Part shown: positions 28,364 through 38,830 of the stretch, piece by piece
How positions within the stretch are numbered: position 1 is the first letter of the stretch
Layout of the letters: each line of letters starts with the position of its first letter
Assembly: GCA_018435665.1 (NCBI GenBank)
Contig: JAHDND010000003.1
Span: 1-64,000, forward strand
DNA from: Candidatus Thiosymbion sp.
GTDB taxonomy: Bacteria > Pseudomonadota > Gammaproteobacteria > Chromatiales > Chromatiaceae
Length of the DNA stretch: 64,000 nt
Reading direction: 5' to 3'
Notes under the pieces: model-generated
Seen by the model: only the letters and a program-made list of their open reading frames with translations
Told to the model about the DNA's origin: nothing
The model's database searches: none
Program-made: the position numbers and the translations under genes

Positions 28364-29052
28364 GCATCGAGCGACTCAACCAGTACTATGGTGAAAGCCA
28401 CGCCCTGCGGGATCTGGACCTGGAGGTGCCGGCGGGCCAGTGCACCGTCCTCATGGGGCGTAACGGGGTCGGCAAGACCACCCTGCTGCAATGCGTCATG
28501 GGGCTGCTGCCGGCCAGGTCCGGCTCCCTGCGCTTCGGCGACGTCGATCTGCTCAGGCTCCCGGCCGAGCGCCGCGCCGGCCTCGGTATCGGCTATGTGC
28601 CTCAGGGTCGCCAGGTCTTTCCCCTGCTGACGGTGGAGGAAAATCTGCGCATCGGCCTACCGGCGCGCCCCGACCGCCCGCGGCAGGTGCCGGGCTACAT
28701 CTATGAGCTGTTCCCGGTGCTCAAGGACATGCGCGGACGCCGCGGCGGCGATCTTTCCGGCGGCCAGCAGCAACAGCTCGCCATTGGCCGCGCCCTGGTC
28801 CTGGACCCCAAGCTGCTCATCCTCGATGAGCCCACCGAGGGCATCCAGCCCAACATCGTCCAGGAGATCGGCGACATCCTGCGCCGGCTGAATCGCGACA
28901 CCGGCCTCACCCTGCTCCTGGTGGAGCAGAAGCTGCCCTTCGCCCGCCGGGTGGGGGATCGTTTCGCCATCCTCGACCGGGGACGCGCCATGGCCAGCGG
29001 CGCCATGGAGGACCTGACCGAGGCCCTGGTGAAGGAGTATCTGACCGTATGA
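28357..29052 (+). CDS. urtE: Urea ABC transporter ATP-binding protein UrtE
   Basis: A 231-residue LivF-type ATPase with Walker A GRNGVGKTT, signature LSGGQQQQLAIGRAL and Walker B LLILDEPTEGIQPN. It pairs with UrtD under the UrtBC channel. The start at 28357 lies inside the end of urtD. Its last codons are part of a short duplication shared with the ureD start. Confidence 0.95.
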
Positions 29053-29128
29053 GCAGACCCGCCCTTGCAGCCAAATATGGATGTCATGACCCTTCAGGGA
29101 GTATCTGACCCTATGAACAATCCCGCCC
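29034..29128 (+). repeat. 31-base direct repeat joining the urtE end and the ureD start
   Basis: Copies at 29034-29064 and 29098-29128 agree at 27 of 31 positions (GGAGTATCTGACC ... TATGA ... CCCGCCC). The first spans the urtE stop and the second spans the proposed ureD start, so the ureD initiation context looks copied from the end of urtE. Confidence 0.65.
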
Positions 29129-30120
29129 CTCCCCGCGCCAGCCGCGTCCCCCCCGCCATCCCTGGCGCGGCCGGCGGTCGCCCCTGCCCGGGCATTCCTG
29201 TCGTCGATGGGGATGTAGGCGGCAGACAGATTGCCATCGCCCCGGGGAATCGTAGCTGGGTCAGCCGACGAGGCGCGGACCCGGTCAGCCCGCCCACCAC
29301 CGCCCTCGGTCACCCTGGCTGCGGCTGGCAGGCCAGTCTGGAGCTGGGTCTCGGCCCCTGGCATGGCCGCACCACTCTGATGCACCGCCGCCAGCGCGGC
29401 CCCCTGGCGGTGCAGCGCCCCTTTTATCCCGAGGGCGAGGTCTGTCACCTCTATCTGCTGCACCCCCCCGGCGGGGTGGTGGCGGGCGACGGCCTGGCGA
29501 TCAAGGTCCATCTGGAGCCCGGCGCCAAGGCCCTGGTCACCACCCCCGGCGCGACCAAGTTCTATCGCAGCCTGGGAGACCAGGCCAGCCAGACCAGCCA
29601 TCTGCAACTGGAAGACCAGGCCGCCCTGGAGTGGCTGCCCCAGGAGAACATCCACTTTTCCGGGGTCAATGCCGCCCTGCGCACCCGCGTCAACCTGGCC
29701 GGGACCTCGCGCTTTCTGGGCTGGGAGTGCCAGTGCCTGGGGCGCCCCGCCCTGGGGGAAGCCTTCGACCGTGGCGACCTGGACTGCCAGTTCCAGCTCT
29801 GGCGGGAGGGTCAGCCCCTGTTGCTGGAGCGCCTGCGCATCACCCCCCAGGGCCGCCTGGGCGCCGCGGGACTGCGAGGCCGGCCGGTGACCGCCACCTT
29901 GGTCGCCACCCCCGCGGGTCAGACCGAGCTGGAGACGGCGGTCGCCTTGTTGGGCGAGGGTGACCAGGCAGGCGTCACCCTGCTGGAGCACCTGCTGGTG
30001 GTGCGCTATCTGGGCGACTCCACCGAGGCCTGCCGCCACCTCTTCACCCGGTTGTGGCGAGCCTTGCGTCCGCCCGTGCTGGGCCTGGACCCCTGTCCGC
30101 CACGCATCTGGGCCACCTGA
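29113..30120 (+). CDS. ureD: Urease accessory protein UreD
   Basis: A 335-residue urease maturation factor that binds apo-urease and passes nickel from UreG/UreF to the active site. The family core begins at GWQASLELGLGPWHGRTTL, followed by GAKALVTTPGATKFYRS and LEWLPQENIHFSG. The first 55-60 residues are a low-complexity Pro/Gly/Arg-rich extension not found in typical UreD (about 280 residues). ATG at 29113 is used because GGGAG precedes it; in-frame ATGs at 29065, 29077 and 29086 cannot be excluded. It follows urtE closely and precedes ureABC, so uptake and hydrolysis of urea form one operon. Confidence 0.9.
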   Translation: MNNPAPPRASRVPPAIPGAAGGRPCPGIPVVDGDVGGRQIAIAPGNRSWVSRRGADPVSPPTTALGHPGCGWQASLELGLGPWHGRTTLMHRRQRGPLAVQRPFYPEGEVCHLYLLHPPGGVVAGDGLAIKVHLEPGAKALVTTPGATKFYRSLGDQASQTSHLQLEDQAALEWLPQENIHFSGVNAALRTRVNLAGTSRFLGWECQCLGRPALGEAFDRGDLDCQFQLWREGQPLLLERLRITPQGRLGAAGLRGRPVTATLVATPAGQTELETAVALLGEGDQAGVTLLEHLLVVRYLGDSTEACRHLFTRLWRALRPPVLGLDPCPPRIWAT

Positions 30121-30137
30121 AAGACCCGGCTGGCGCC

Positions 30138-30250
30138 TTTCCCGCTAACTGTCATGAGGGTGCAGCCACACCCCTGAACATGAAAGCTTTTGCCGTGACT
30201 TTCCCGCTAACCATCCTGAATGGCCAGCCACACCCTGGAAGATGAAAGAC
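30138..30250 (+). repeat. Tandem leader repeat before ureA
   Basis: Two about 51-base units, 30138 and 30200, each starting TTTCCCGCTAAC and ending CAGCCACACCC ... GAAAG, are repeated 62 bases apart between ureD and ureA. Each unit also carries a stop-and-start-like TGA/ATG context. Their role is unknown. Confidence 0.6.
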
Positions 30251-30302
30251 TCCGCCGGCCCCGCTGGTGTGTTTCACGCCAACCCTTACTGAAGGAATCG
30301 CC

Positions 30303-30605
30303 ATGGAACTGACCCCCCGCGAAAAAGACAAGCTGCTGCTGTTCACCGCCGCCCTGCTGGCCGAGCGTCGCAAGGCGCGCGGTCTCAAGCTCAACTACCC
30401 GGAGGCGGTGGCCTATATCAGTGCCGCCATCCTGGAGGGCGCCCGCGACGGGCGCGGCGTCGCCGAGCTCATGGACTATGGCCGCACCCTCCTGAGCCGG
30501 GATGAGGTGATGGCGGGCATCCCGGAGATGATCCCCGAGGTCCAGGTGGAGGCGACCTTTCCCGACGGCACCAAGCTGGTCACCGTCCACGATCCCATTC
30601 TCTGA
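30303..30605 (+). CDS. ureA: Urease subunit gamma
   Basis: A 100-residue urease gamma subunit, full length. It begins [20 protein letters not shown] and contains [15 protein letters not shown] and [18 protein letters not shown], all family signatures. It packs with UreB and UreC in the (abc)3 enzyme. ATG at 30303 has GAAGGAA upstream. Confidence 0.97.
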   Translation: MELTPREKDKLLLFTAALLAERRKARGLKLNYPEAVAYISAAILEGARDGRGVAELMDYGRTLLSRDEVMAGIPEMIPEVQVEATFPDGTKLVTVHDPIL

Positions 30606-30646
30606 GCCCCAGCCCGCCACCGCCCCCGTGCCCGCACCTTGCCCGC

Positions 30647-30695
30647 GGCCCCTGGCGCCGCGACCGCTGGATTCCGGCCCCTGACGCCGCGACCG
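30647..30695 (+). repeat. 20-base direct repeat in the ureA-ureB gap
   Basis: GGCCCCTGGCGCCGCGACCG and GGCCCCTGACGCCGCGACCG (one mismatch) start at 30647 and 30676. An inverted, related GGCCGCG ... GGTCGCGG lies just downstream, so alternative hairpins can form in the 178-base gap. No gene is seen in the gap. Confidence 0.55.
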
Positions 30696-30783
30696 CGGTT
30701 TTCCTACCCAGGGGCCGCGTCTGGCGTCCAAGGTCGCGGCTATCGCCGGCAATCCTTTCCCACTCAGCCTCAGGAACCTAGCC

Positions 30784-31091
30784 ATGATCCCAGGTGAAAT
30801 CGACGTCGCCCCCGGCGAGATCGAACTCAATGCCGGCCGCCCCACCCTGCGCCTGCGGGTGGCCAATCTCGGCGACCGGCCCATCCAGGTCGGCTCCCAC
30901 TACCACTTCCAGGAGACCAACCCGGCCCTGGACTTCGACCGCGCCGCCGCCCGCGGCTACCGCATCAACATCGCCGCCGGCACCGCCGTGCGCTTCGAGC
31001 CCGGCCAGACCCGGGAGGTGGAACTGGTGGCCTATGGCGGCGAGCGCCGCGTTTACGGCTTCAATGGTCAGGTGATGGGAGGGCTGGACTG

Positions 31092-31092
<1 letters not shown>
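30784..31092 (+). CDS. ureB: Urease subunit beta
   Basis: A 102-residue urease beta subunit. [33 protein letters not shown] and [14 protein letters not shown] are the conserved family blocks. It forms the structural bridge between gamma and alpha subunits. Its stop overlaps the ureC ATG by one base. Confidence 0.97.
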
Positions 31093-32789
<1,697 letters not shown>

Positions 32790-32795
<6 letters not shown>

Positions 32796-32846
32796 GCCAG
32801 GCCGGATCGAGCCCAACCATCCATGTACATTCCCCACCACTTCGCC
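32790..32846 (+). repeat. Left copy of the island-flanking direct repeat
   Basis: 57 bases matching 52532-52588 at 52 positions with no gaps. It runs from the ureC stop region (TTCTGAGCCAGG) through ATGTACATTCCCCA to CACTTCGCC, the first codons of the PaiB-like gene. Similarity extends five bases further left with one mismatch. Confidence 0.85.
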
Positions 32847-32909
32847 TGGCTTGGCTCTAGCCTGGCGACCAATGGCCGGGTATGCGGCAACGCTACCCGG
32901 GGGCGGTGA
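32823..32909 (+). pseudogene. Truncated 5' end of the PaiB-like gene
   Basis: The frame begins MYIPHHFA, matching MYIPQHFA of the intact gene at 52565, then diverges and stops after 28 codons. It shows that ureC was once followed directly by the PaiB-like gene and that the island entered at or near its start codon. Confidence 0.75.
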
Positions 32910-33221
32910 CGTCCCTGCTCATAGGTCTGGTCTTCGGCCGTGACGTTCCCGCACCGTCTCCGTTTCACACCACCAAGTAGAACGGGCGCCGCTACCGCTA
33001 CTCGGTCCAGCAGCGGGACACCAAGGAGCACGCCGGGTCTCAAGTTTGGCGAGGCCCCCGCCGCCGAACTCGAATCTGCGGTGCTGGGCCAACTGCGGGC
33101 CATCCAGCGGTCTTGAGAACTGATGGCCAAGGTCCTGCCCCGGGCGATGGACCTCGACCCCACCCTGGAAATCAGGATTCATCCAGCCCAAATCCGCCCA
33201 AACCAGGCCAAAGCATATTGA
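32906..33221 (+). pseudogene. Remnant of the C-terminus of a large serine recombinase
   Basis: Two frames joined by a shift near 33031 give SLLIGLVFGRDVP, FHTTK, a stop, then NGRRYRYSVQQ. They continue with APAAELESAVLGQLRAI, another stop, then ELMAKVLPRAMDLDPTLEIR. This order matches the zinc-ribbon region and C-terminal helices of phage/ICE-type serine recombinases. At least two stop codons and one frameshift make it non-functional. No catalytic N-terminal domain is seen; only the end of the gene remains, right after the left direct repeat. Confidence 0.7.
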
Positions 33222-33296
33222 CGGCCTACATGGCGCGGTGTTAAAGAGCATGGCCGCGTGCATTACCCACGCTTAACCTGCACAGGAGCCCCGGCC

Positions 33297-33512
33297 GTGG
33301 ACGACCGCTGGCTTTCGGTAGACGAGGTCGCTCTGTACCTCGGCGTCAGCAAGGACACCGTGTACGCTTGGGTCACCCACAAGGGTATGCCCGGTTTCAA
33401 GGTCGGGCGCTTCTGGAAGTTCAAGCGCGAAGACGTTGACGCCTGGGTCCGCGACGGCGGAGCCGCCAGTAGTTCCGACGATGACCTGAAGGAGAAGTCC
33501 GGCGATGAGTGA
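33297..33512 (+). CDS. mad1: MADS helix-turn-helix protein (Mad1-like, excisionase-type HTH)
   Basis: A 71-residue MerR/excisionase-family DNA-binding protein: WLSVDEVALYLGVSKDTVYAW and KVGRFWKFKREDVDAW are the HTH_17 signature. It is followed by an acidic tail. I chose GTG at 33297 because AGGAG lies eight bases before it; the frame is open to a GTG at 33258. The stop overlaps the start of the methyltransferase gene. As I recall the published MADS system, an HTH protein named Mad1 opens the operon; the likely role is transcriptional control of the defence genes, which is inferred. It could alternatively be the excisionase of the lost recombinase. Confidence 0.75.
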   Translation: MDDRWLSVDEVALYLGVSKDTVYAWVTHKGMPGFKVGRFWKFKREDVDAWVRDGGAASSSDDDLKEKSGDE

Positions 33513-35580
33513 CCTCGACGCGGAAGAGATCGACCAGGCCGACGACGAGGTCAGCTCGATCGAGGAGGGCAAGCTCCTCGACTACATCACTGACGAGCCC
33601 GTCAAGGACACGCCCAAGGAGCAGGTGCGCCAGCGTATCGCTCGGGCCTTGTTCCACGAGTACGGTATCTCCGTCGAGGACATGGTCCCCGACTTCAAGA
33701 TGAAGGTCGACGGGCGCAGCAAGAAGATCGACATCGCGATCTTCGAGCCGGGCGCCGAAAAGACCCCGGCAAACCTCCGCCGCATCGTCATCTGCGACAA
33801 GGAGCCGAAGACCGGATCCAGAGGCGCATACAAGATGCGTGACCACAAGCAGGCCGAGAAGGAGTTCGGCCTGCTCTACGATGCCATGAGCCAGGAGGAA
33901 GCCAGGAACTGTCGGTGGGGGCTGTGGACAAACGGCCTCGACATGTTCTTCTTTGAGAAGGAAACCACTCGGTTCGACCCGATATTCCACCCTCGTGGCG
34001 ATTGGCCCATGGCCGATGGCACGCTCGGGAGTCGTACGGTTGCCTCGCAGGCGCAGTTGCGGCGGGCCGACCGCGACATGCTGCTGACGGCCTTCCGTCG
34101 CTGCCACAACTACATCCACGGCAATGAGGGCATGCCCAAGGACGCGGCCTTCTGGCAGTTCCTCTATCTCATCTTCGCCAAGCTCCATGACGAGCGCCGC
34201 CCGAAGGATCAGCCCCCCCGCTTCTGGGCCGGTATGTTCGAGAAGCAGGTCAACGGCAAACGGCAGTTGGTCGACGAGCAGTTCGACCCCGAAGGCCAGA
34301 AGGCCATTCGCGGGCGTGTCACCCGCCTCATCGATGAGATCGCCAAGAAGTACCAGGACACCCTCTTCAAGGACAACCCGCCGCGCATTACCCTGTCCGA
34401 CCGGGCCCTGGGCTTCATCGTGGGCGAACTCGCGAAGTACGACCTTGGCCGCACGGCGCTCGACGCCAAGGGCGCCGCCTACCAGGAATTGGTCAAGCAC
34501 AACATCCGCGGCGACCGCGGCCAGTACTTCACCCCGCGTGGCGCCGTCGACCTGATGGTGGCCATGCTCGACCCGCTGCCCGACGAGCGCGTGATGGACC
34601 CCGCCTGTGGCACCGGCGGCTTCCTCGTCTCGACCTTGAAACACCTCGACGCCAAGCTCCGTGCTGCGTCCGACATCGCCCTGGACGATGAATCTACGGC
34701 CGAGTTCCTCTCCGTCCAGGAGGCGCTGCGCGCGTTCGTGGAGCACAACCTCTTCGGCGCCGACTTCGACCCCTTCCTGGTGCGTGCCGCGCAGATGAAC
34801 GTGCTGATGGCAAGCAACGGTCAGGCGCGCGTATTCAACATGAACTCCCTCGAGTTCCCGGCTGGTCACCTGCAAGGGGTCGCGCAGGCGCGCGGCAAGG
34901 CCGACCTGGGCTCGATGGACGTGGTGATGACCAACCCGCCCTTCGGGTCGAATATCCCCATCACCGACCCGAACATCCTCAAGCACTTCGCGCTCGCCCA
35001 CACTTGGGAGCGCACCGAAGACGGTGGCTTCCGCAACACCGGGCGCCTCCAGGGCAGCGTGGCGCCGGAGGTGCTGTTCATCGAGCGCTGCCTCGACTGG
35101 CTCAAGCCGGGCGGGCGTACCGGCATCGTCCTGCCCGACGGCATCCTCGGCAATCCCGGCGACGAGTACATCCGCTGGTGGCTCTTGCGCCACTGTTGGG
35201 TGCTCGCCAGTGTCGACCTGCCGGTGGAGGTGTTCATCGTCGAGGCCAACGTGAACATCCTGACCAGCCTGCTCTTCCTCAAGAAGAAGACCGATGAGGA
35301 GGTTCGCGCCGAGGACCTCGGGCAGACCATCGACTACCCGGTCTTCATGGCCGTCGCCGAGAAGGTCGGCTTCGACCGGCGCGGCAACACCCTGTACAAG
35401 CGCGGCCCGGACGGCGAGGAGCTGATCGAAGAGGTCGAGCACCGCGAGCGCGTGCGGGTGGGAGGGAAGTCCGTGGTCCGTATGCTGCGCCGCAAGGAGA
35501 AGACCCTCGACGACGATCTGCCGCGCATCGCCGAGGCCTATCGCGTGTTTCGCGCCGAGAACGCGGTGCCGGGCGCATGA
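33505..35580 (+). CDS. mad2: MADS N6-adenine DNA methyltransferase (Mad2-like, HsdM type)
   Basis: A 691-residue type I-like modification subunit. Residues about 40-170 form an HsdR-N-like segment (KKIDIAIFEPG, RIVICDKEPK) in which the usual E-x-K is altered. The HsdM helical domain and catalytic domain follow with motif I DPACGTGGF (Asp about 365) and motif IV NPPFGS (Asn about 477), so methylation should be possible. It would pair with the specificity protein at 39539 to mark host DNA as self. Start at 33505 has AAGGAG upstream and overlaps mad1 by eight bases; its stop overlaps the next gene by four. Confidence 0.85.
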   Translation: MSDLDAEEIDQADDEVSSIEEGKLLDYITDEPVKDTPKEQVRQRIARALFHEYGISVEDMVPDFKMKVDGRSKKIDIAIFEPGAEKTPANLRRIVICDKEPKTGSRGAYKMRDHKQAEKEFGLLYDAMSQEEARNCRWGLWTNGLDMFFFEKETTRFDPIFHPRGDWPMADGTLGSRTVASQAQLRRADRDMLLTAFRRCHNYIHGNEGMPKDAAFWQFLYLIFAKLHDERRPKDQPPRFWAGMFEKQVNGKRQLVDEQFDPEGQKAIRGRVTRLIDEIAKKYQDTLFKDNPPRITLSDRALGFIVGELAKYDLGRTALDAKGAAYQELVKHNIRGDRGQYFTPRGAVDLMVAMLDPLPDERVMDPACGTGGFLVSTLKHLDAKLRAASDIALDDESTAEFLSVQEALRAFVEHNLFGADFDPFLVRAAQMNVLMASNGQARVFNMNSLEFPAGHLQGVAQARGKADLGSMDVVMTNPPFGSNIPITDPNILKHFALAHTWERTEDGGFRNTGRLQGSVAPEVLFIERCLDWLKPGGRTGIVLPDGILGNPGDEYIRWWLLRHCWVLASVDLPVEVFIVEANVNILTSLLFLKKKTDEEVRAEDLGQTIDYPVFMAVAEKVGFDRRGNTLYKRGPDGEELIEEVEHRERVRVGGKSVVRMLRRKEKTLDDDLPRIAEAYRVFRAENAVPGA

Positions 35581-37544
35581 GATCGCACCTCCCCATCGGC
35601 ATCGGAGATCTCCTGGGCGGCGCGGTCGAGACCGCGCGCCTGGAGCTCAAGGCGATCTGGGACCCGGTCACCACGGGACACCAGGTCATCAAGACCCTGT
35701 GTGCCTTTGCCAACGATCTGCAGAACCTGAACGGCGGCTATGTGGTCCTCGGTGTGGCCGAGCAGGACGGCGTTGCCGTCAGACCGGCTCACGGCCTGAG
35801 CGCCACTAGCATCGATGCCGCACAGAAGTGGATCCGCGGAAACTGCAATCGCATCGATCCGGCCTACATGCCGGTGATGGATGTCTGCGAGGTGGACGGA
35901 ACCCAGGTGCTCGTGCTCTGGGCGCCTGCTTCCGATGTTCGTCCCCATCAGGCCCCCGACGGCGCCAAGGGGGAGCGCAAGTACTGGGTTCGCATTGGCA
36001 GCGAATCGGTAGAGGCTCGCAACGAGTTACTCACCTCGCTGCTGCAGCAGACGGCGCGGGTCCCGTTCGATGATCGCCGCGCCCACGAGGCACGCAACGA
36101 CGATCTCAGTCTCACTTTGGTTCGGGAGTTCCTGAACGACGTTCGTAGTGACCTTCGCGATGACCAGGACGCCGAGCGCATCTACCAGGCGATGCAGATC
36201 GTGTCGCGGGTCAACGGTCACTGGGTCCCCCGCAACGTGGCCTTGCTCTTCTTCAGCGACACCCCCGAGCAGTGGTTTCGTGGGGCGCGGATCGAAGTCG
36301 TGGAGTTTCCCGACGAGGCCGGTGGCAACACCCTGACCGAGAAGGTCTTTCGCGGACCTTTGCAGCACCAGTTGCGGCAATGCCTCGCCCACTTGGAGAG
36401 CATGACGACCCGCCATCTCGAGAAGAGTACGGTGGGAGTCGAGACCCGGGGTTGGCTCAGCTTCCCGGTGCCCGCCCTGCGCGAAGCGCTGGTCAATGCC
36501 GTCTACCACCGCGGCTACGAGGCCTGTGTCGAGCCCACCAAGGTCTACCTCTACCCGAACCGCATCGAGATCATCAGCTATCCCGGTCCGGTTCCTGGGA
36601 TCGAACAACCGCATCTCTCCGGCGCGGTGGCCCCCCCGCCGGTCCCCGCCAGAAATCGACGCATCGGGGAGTTTCTCAAGGAGCTGCGCCTCGCCGAGGG
36701 ACGGGGAACCGGATTGCCCAAGATCCGGCGCAGCATGGCCGAAAACGGTTCGCCATCACCCGTCTTCGACTTCGACGAGGGGCGGAGCTACTTCCGGGTT
36801 ACGCTGCCCGCCCACCACGAGTACGTGGCCCTGGCCATTTTGCGCGATTATGCCTACAAGAAGGCGACGGGGGATGGACACCAGGCGCTGGAGCTTCTCG
36901 ATCAGGCTTGGCGGGAGGGGATGCGCTCACCATCCATCGCGGTGGTCTTGGTCCGCGAGAAGGCCGATCAGGGCGATCTCTCCGGTGCCGAGTCCCTGGT
37001 TGCGGATCTCGACGCCCCCGAGCTTGGCACCTATGCCCGGGCGCTGACGGCCCTCGCCTCCTCGTACGCCGATGCGGGGGATGAGAAGAGATCCAAGGCA
37101 CTGCTGAACCGGCTACCGCTGATCCTCGCGGCGCAAGATGCGTTCGATGCCGCAATCCTGGAGCGACGGCTGAATCGTCAGGATCGCGCCCATCGACTCT
37201 TCGAGCGGGCGGGGGATCTCGTCCTGCAGGACGCGCGTGCCCTTCACGAATTTGCCCAGACCAAGATGACGCTCACCGGGCAACTCAGGCACTCTCGACG
37301 GCCTGGGGATCAGCAAGTCCGCAACCGCCTGCTCCAAGAGGCAATGGCCTATCTCGAAAGGGTCATCCAAATGGATGCACCGCCCACACGCCATGCCTGG
37401 GCCTGGTTCAATCTCGGGCAGGTGCGTCAATGGCTGAAGCAGCCACGTCAGGACGTCATCGCGGCGTATCAGAAGGCTTGCGATCTCGCGCCCGATGAAG
37501 ACCGCTTCCAGAGGGCTCTGGCCCAGGCTGGGAGAGGCGCATGA
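35577..37544 (+). CDS. AlbA_2/HATPase_c_4 protein with TPR-like C-terminus, extra gene in the MADS operon
   Basis: 655 residues. The N-terminus (about 10-130) is a Schlafen-type AlbA_2 domain (ETARLELKAIWDP, GGYVVLGVAEQDG). The middle (about 290-420) is HATPase_c_4-like (ALREALVNAVYHRGYE, GRGTGLPKIRRSM), as in putative RecG-like transcriptional regulators. From about 420 it is helical with TPR-like repeats (DYAYKKATGDGHQALELLDQ and following). Start and stop overlap both neighbours, so it is an integral operon member. I do not recall a gene of this architecture at this place among the eight named MADS genes. Slfn/AlbA_2 proteins occur in several anti-phage systems as nucleic-acid binding or sensing parts; its role here is inferred. 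Confidence 0.8.
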   Translation: MRSHLPIGIGDLLGGAVETARLELKAIWDPVTTGHQVIKTLCAFANDLQNLNGGYVVLGVAEQDGVAVRPAHGLSATSIDAAQKWIRGNCNRIDPAYMPVMDVCEVDGTQVLVLWAPASDVRPHQAPDGAKGERKYWVRIGSESVEARNELLTSLLQQTARVPFDDRRAHEARNDDLSLTLVREFLNDVRSDLRDDQDAERIYQAMQIVSRVNGHWVPRNVALLFFSDTPEQWFRGARIEVVEFPDEAGGNTLTEKVFRGPLQHQLRQCLAHLESMTTRHLEKSTVGVETRGWLSFPVPALREALVNAVYHRGYEACVEPTKVYLYPNRIEIISYPGPVPGIEQPHLSGAVAPPPVPARNRRIGEFLKELRLAEGRGTGLPKIRRSMAENGSPSPVFDFDEGRSYFRVTLPAHHEYVALAILRDYAYKKATGDGHQALELLDQAWREGMRSPSIAVVLVREKADQGDLSGAESLVADLDAPELGTYARALTALASSYADAGDEKRSKALLNRLPLILAAQDAFDAAILERRLNRQDRAHRLFERAGDLVLQDARALHEFAQTKMTLTGQLRHSRRPGDQQVRNRLLQEAMAYLERVIQMDAPPTRHAWAWFNLGQVRQWLKQPRQDVIAAYQKACDLAPDEDRFQRALAQAGRGA

Positions 37545-38830
37545 TCACCCGTATCGACGCCACCAACTATCGGTGCTTCGAGCGGCTCGGTGTACCGTTG
37601 TCCGACTTCTGCGTCATCGCCGGTGCCAACGGCTCGGGCAAGACGACGCTGCTCGACATCCCGGTACTTCTCGGCGACTTGCTTCGCAGCCGCAATGTGG
37701 CCGGCGCCTTCATGGAACGTCTGCTCGGCCGCGGCGCCCGGGCGGCCTCGCTCGACGAGATCCCGTTCCGCGCTCAACGCAAGAGCTTCTCGATCGGGAT
37801 CGAGGCGCGGCTGCCTGACGCCGTGAAGCAACAGCTCGTCGGTGCCTCAACCGACGCGGTGCAACGCGATGAGACGAAGTGGCCGACTCACATCCGTTAT
37901 GAGATCCGCCTGGAATCAGAGGAAGAACACCAGCTCGTCGTTCAGAGCGAATACCTGTTCGTGTTCCCGTACGACAATGCCTATGAGGCAGGACGCCTGC
38001 CCATGCAGGGAGAGAACGCGAACAACAAGGGCTGGCGGTTCATTCTGAAGCGCGCGCGCAGCTGGGAGGATGTGTCGGAGGCCACGTTGAGGCCGGAGAA
38101 AAAGGGTGGCAGGGATCGCGACTCACAGGTCGACCGCACGGTGCTTGCCCTGCCCCGCCTCCAATACGAGTCAGAATCCGAGTTCGCGGCCGGTCGATGG
38201 CTCCTCGACCTGCTTCTCGACGGTGTTCTCTTCTTCGACCCCAAGTGGGGCGAGCTGCGTCAGGCCAGCCCGCCCGGGCTACCGAAAAAGCTCATGGGTT
38301 CAGGGGAGAACCTCCCCTGGCTCGCACTGCGGCTGCAGCAGACCGCCCCGGACCGTTTCGTCGCCTGGGTCGCGCACATGCGCACGGCATTGCCGCAGAT
38401 CACCGGAATCTCCCTGCGCGAGCGTGAAGAAGACCACCACGCCTATTTCCGCGTGCAGTACGAGGGGGGCTACGAGGTCACCTCCTCCGGGCTGTCGGAG
38501 GGGACGCTGCGGATCTTCGCGCTCACCCTGGTCGCCTACCTCGACGACATGCCGCCGTTGCTGGTTATCGAAGAGCCGGAGAACAGCATCCATCCCCAGG
38601 CGATTGACACCATCATGCAGTCGCTCCGCTCGCTCTACGGCCAACAGGTGTGGGTCTCGACCCACTCCCCGGTCGTGTTGGCGGATGCACATGTGTCGGA
38701 GCTGGTCATCACGCGACTGGACCGGTCAGGGGCAGCGACAGTGATTCCGGGCACCGAGCACCCCCGACTCGCACAGTGGAAGGGTGGCATCGATCTGGGC
38801 AGCCTGTTCGCCACTGGGGTCTTCGAATGA
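37541..38830 (+). CDS. mad3: MADS AAA family ATPase (Mad3-like, OLD/RecF-type)
   Basis: A 429-residue SMC/RecF-like ATPase starting MITRIDATNYRCFERL. Walker A is GANGSGKTT (about 27-35). Near the C-terminus are SGLSEGTLRIFAL (signature-like), LLVIEEPENSIHP (Walker B) and STHSPVVL (D-loop/His switch). No C-terminal TOPRIM nuclease domain follows in the same protein; instead the next gene encodes a small acidic-motif protein, an arrangement like split OLD/TOPRIM or Gabija-type pairs. It likely couples ATP binding on DNA to restriction. It overlaps both neighbours by four bases or fewer. Confidence 0.8.
   Translation: MITRIDATNYRCFERLGVPLSDFCVIAGANGSGKTTLLDIPVLLGDLLRSRNVAGAFMERLLGRGARAASLDEIPFRAQRKSFSIGIEARLPDAVKQQLVGASTDAVQRDETKWPTHIRYEIRLESEEEHQLVVQSEYLFVFPYDNAYEAGRLPMQGENANNKGWRFILKRARSWEDVSEATLRPEKKGGRDRDSQVDRTVLALPRLQYESESEFAAGRWLLDLLLDGVLFFDPKWGELRQASPPGLPKKLMGSGENLPWLALRLQQTAPDRFVAWVAHMRTALPQITGISLREREEDHHAYFRVQYEGGYEVTSSGLSEGTLRIFALTLVAYLDDMPPLLVIEEPENSIHPQAIDTIMQSLRSLYGQQVWVSTHSPVVLADAHVSELVITRLDRSGAATVIPGTEHPRLAQWKGGIDLGSLFATGVFE

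Noticed and set aside
33421..35442. A 673-codon minus-strand frame opposite the methyltransferase
   Set aside because: Shadow frame; the plus-strand gene has complete methyltransferase motifs.
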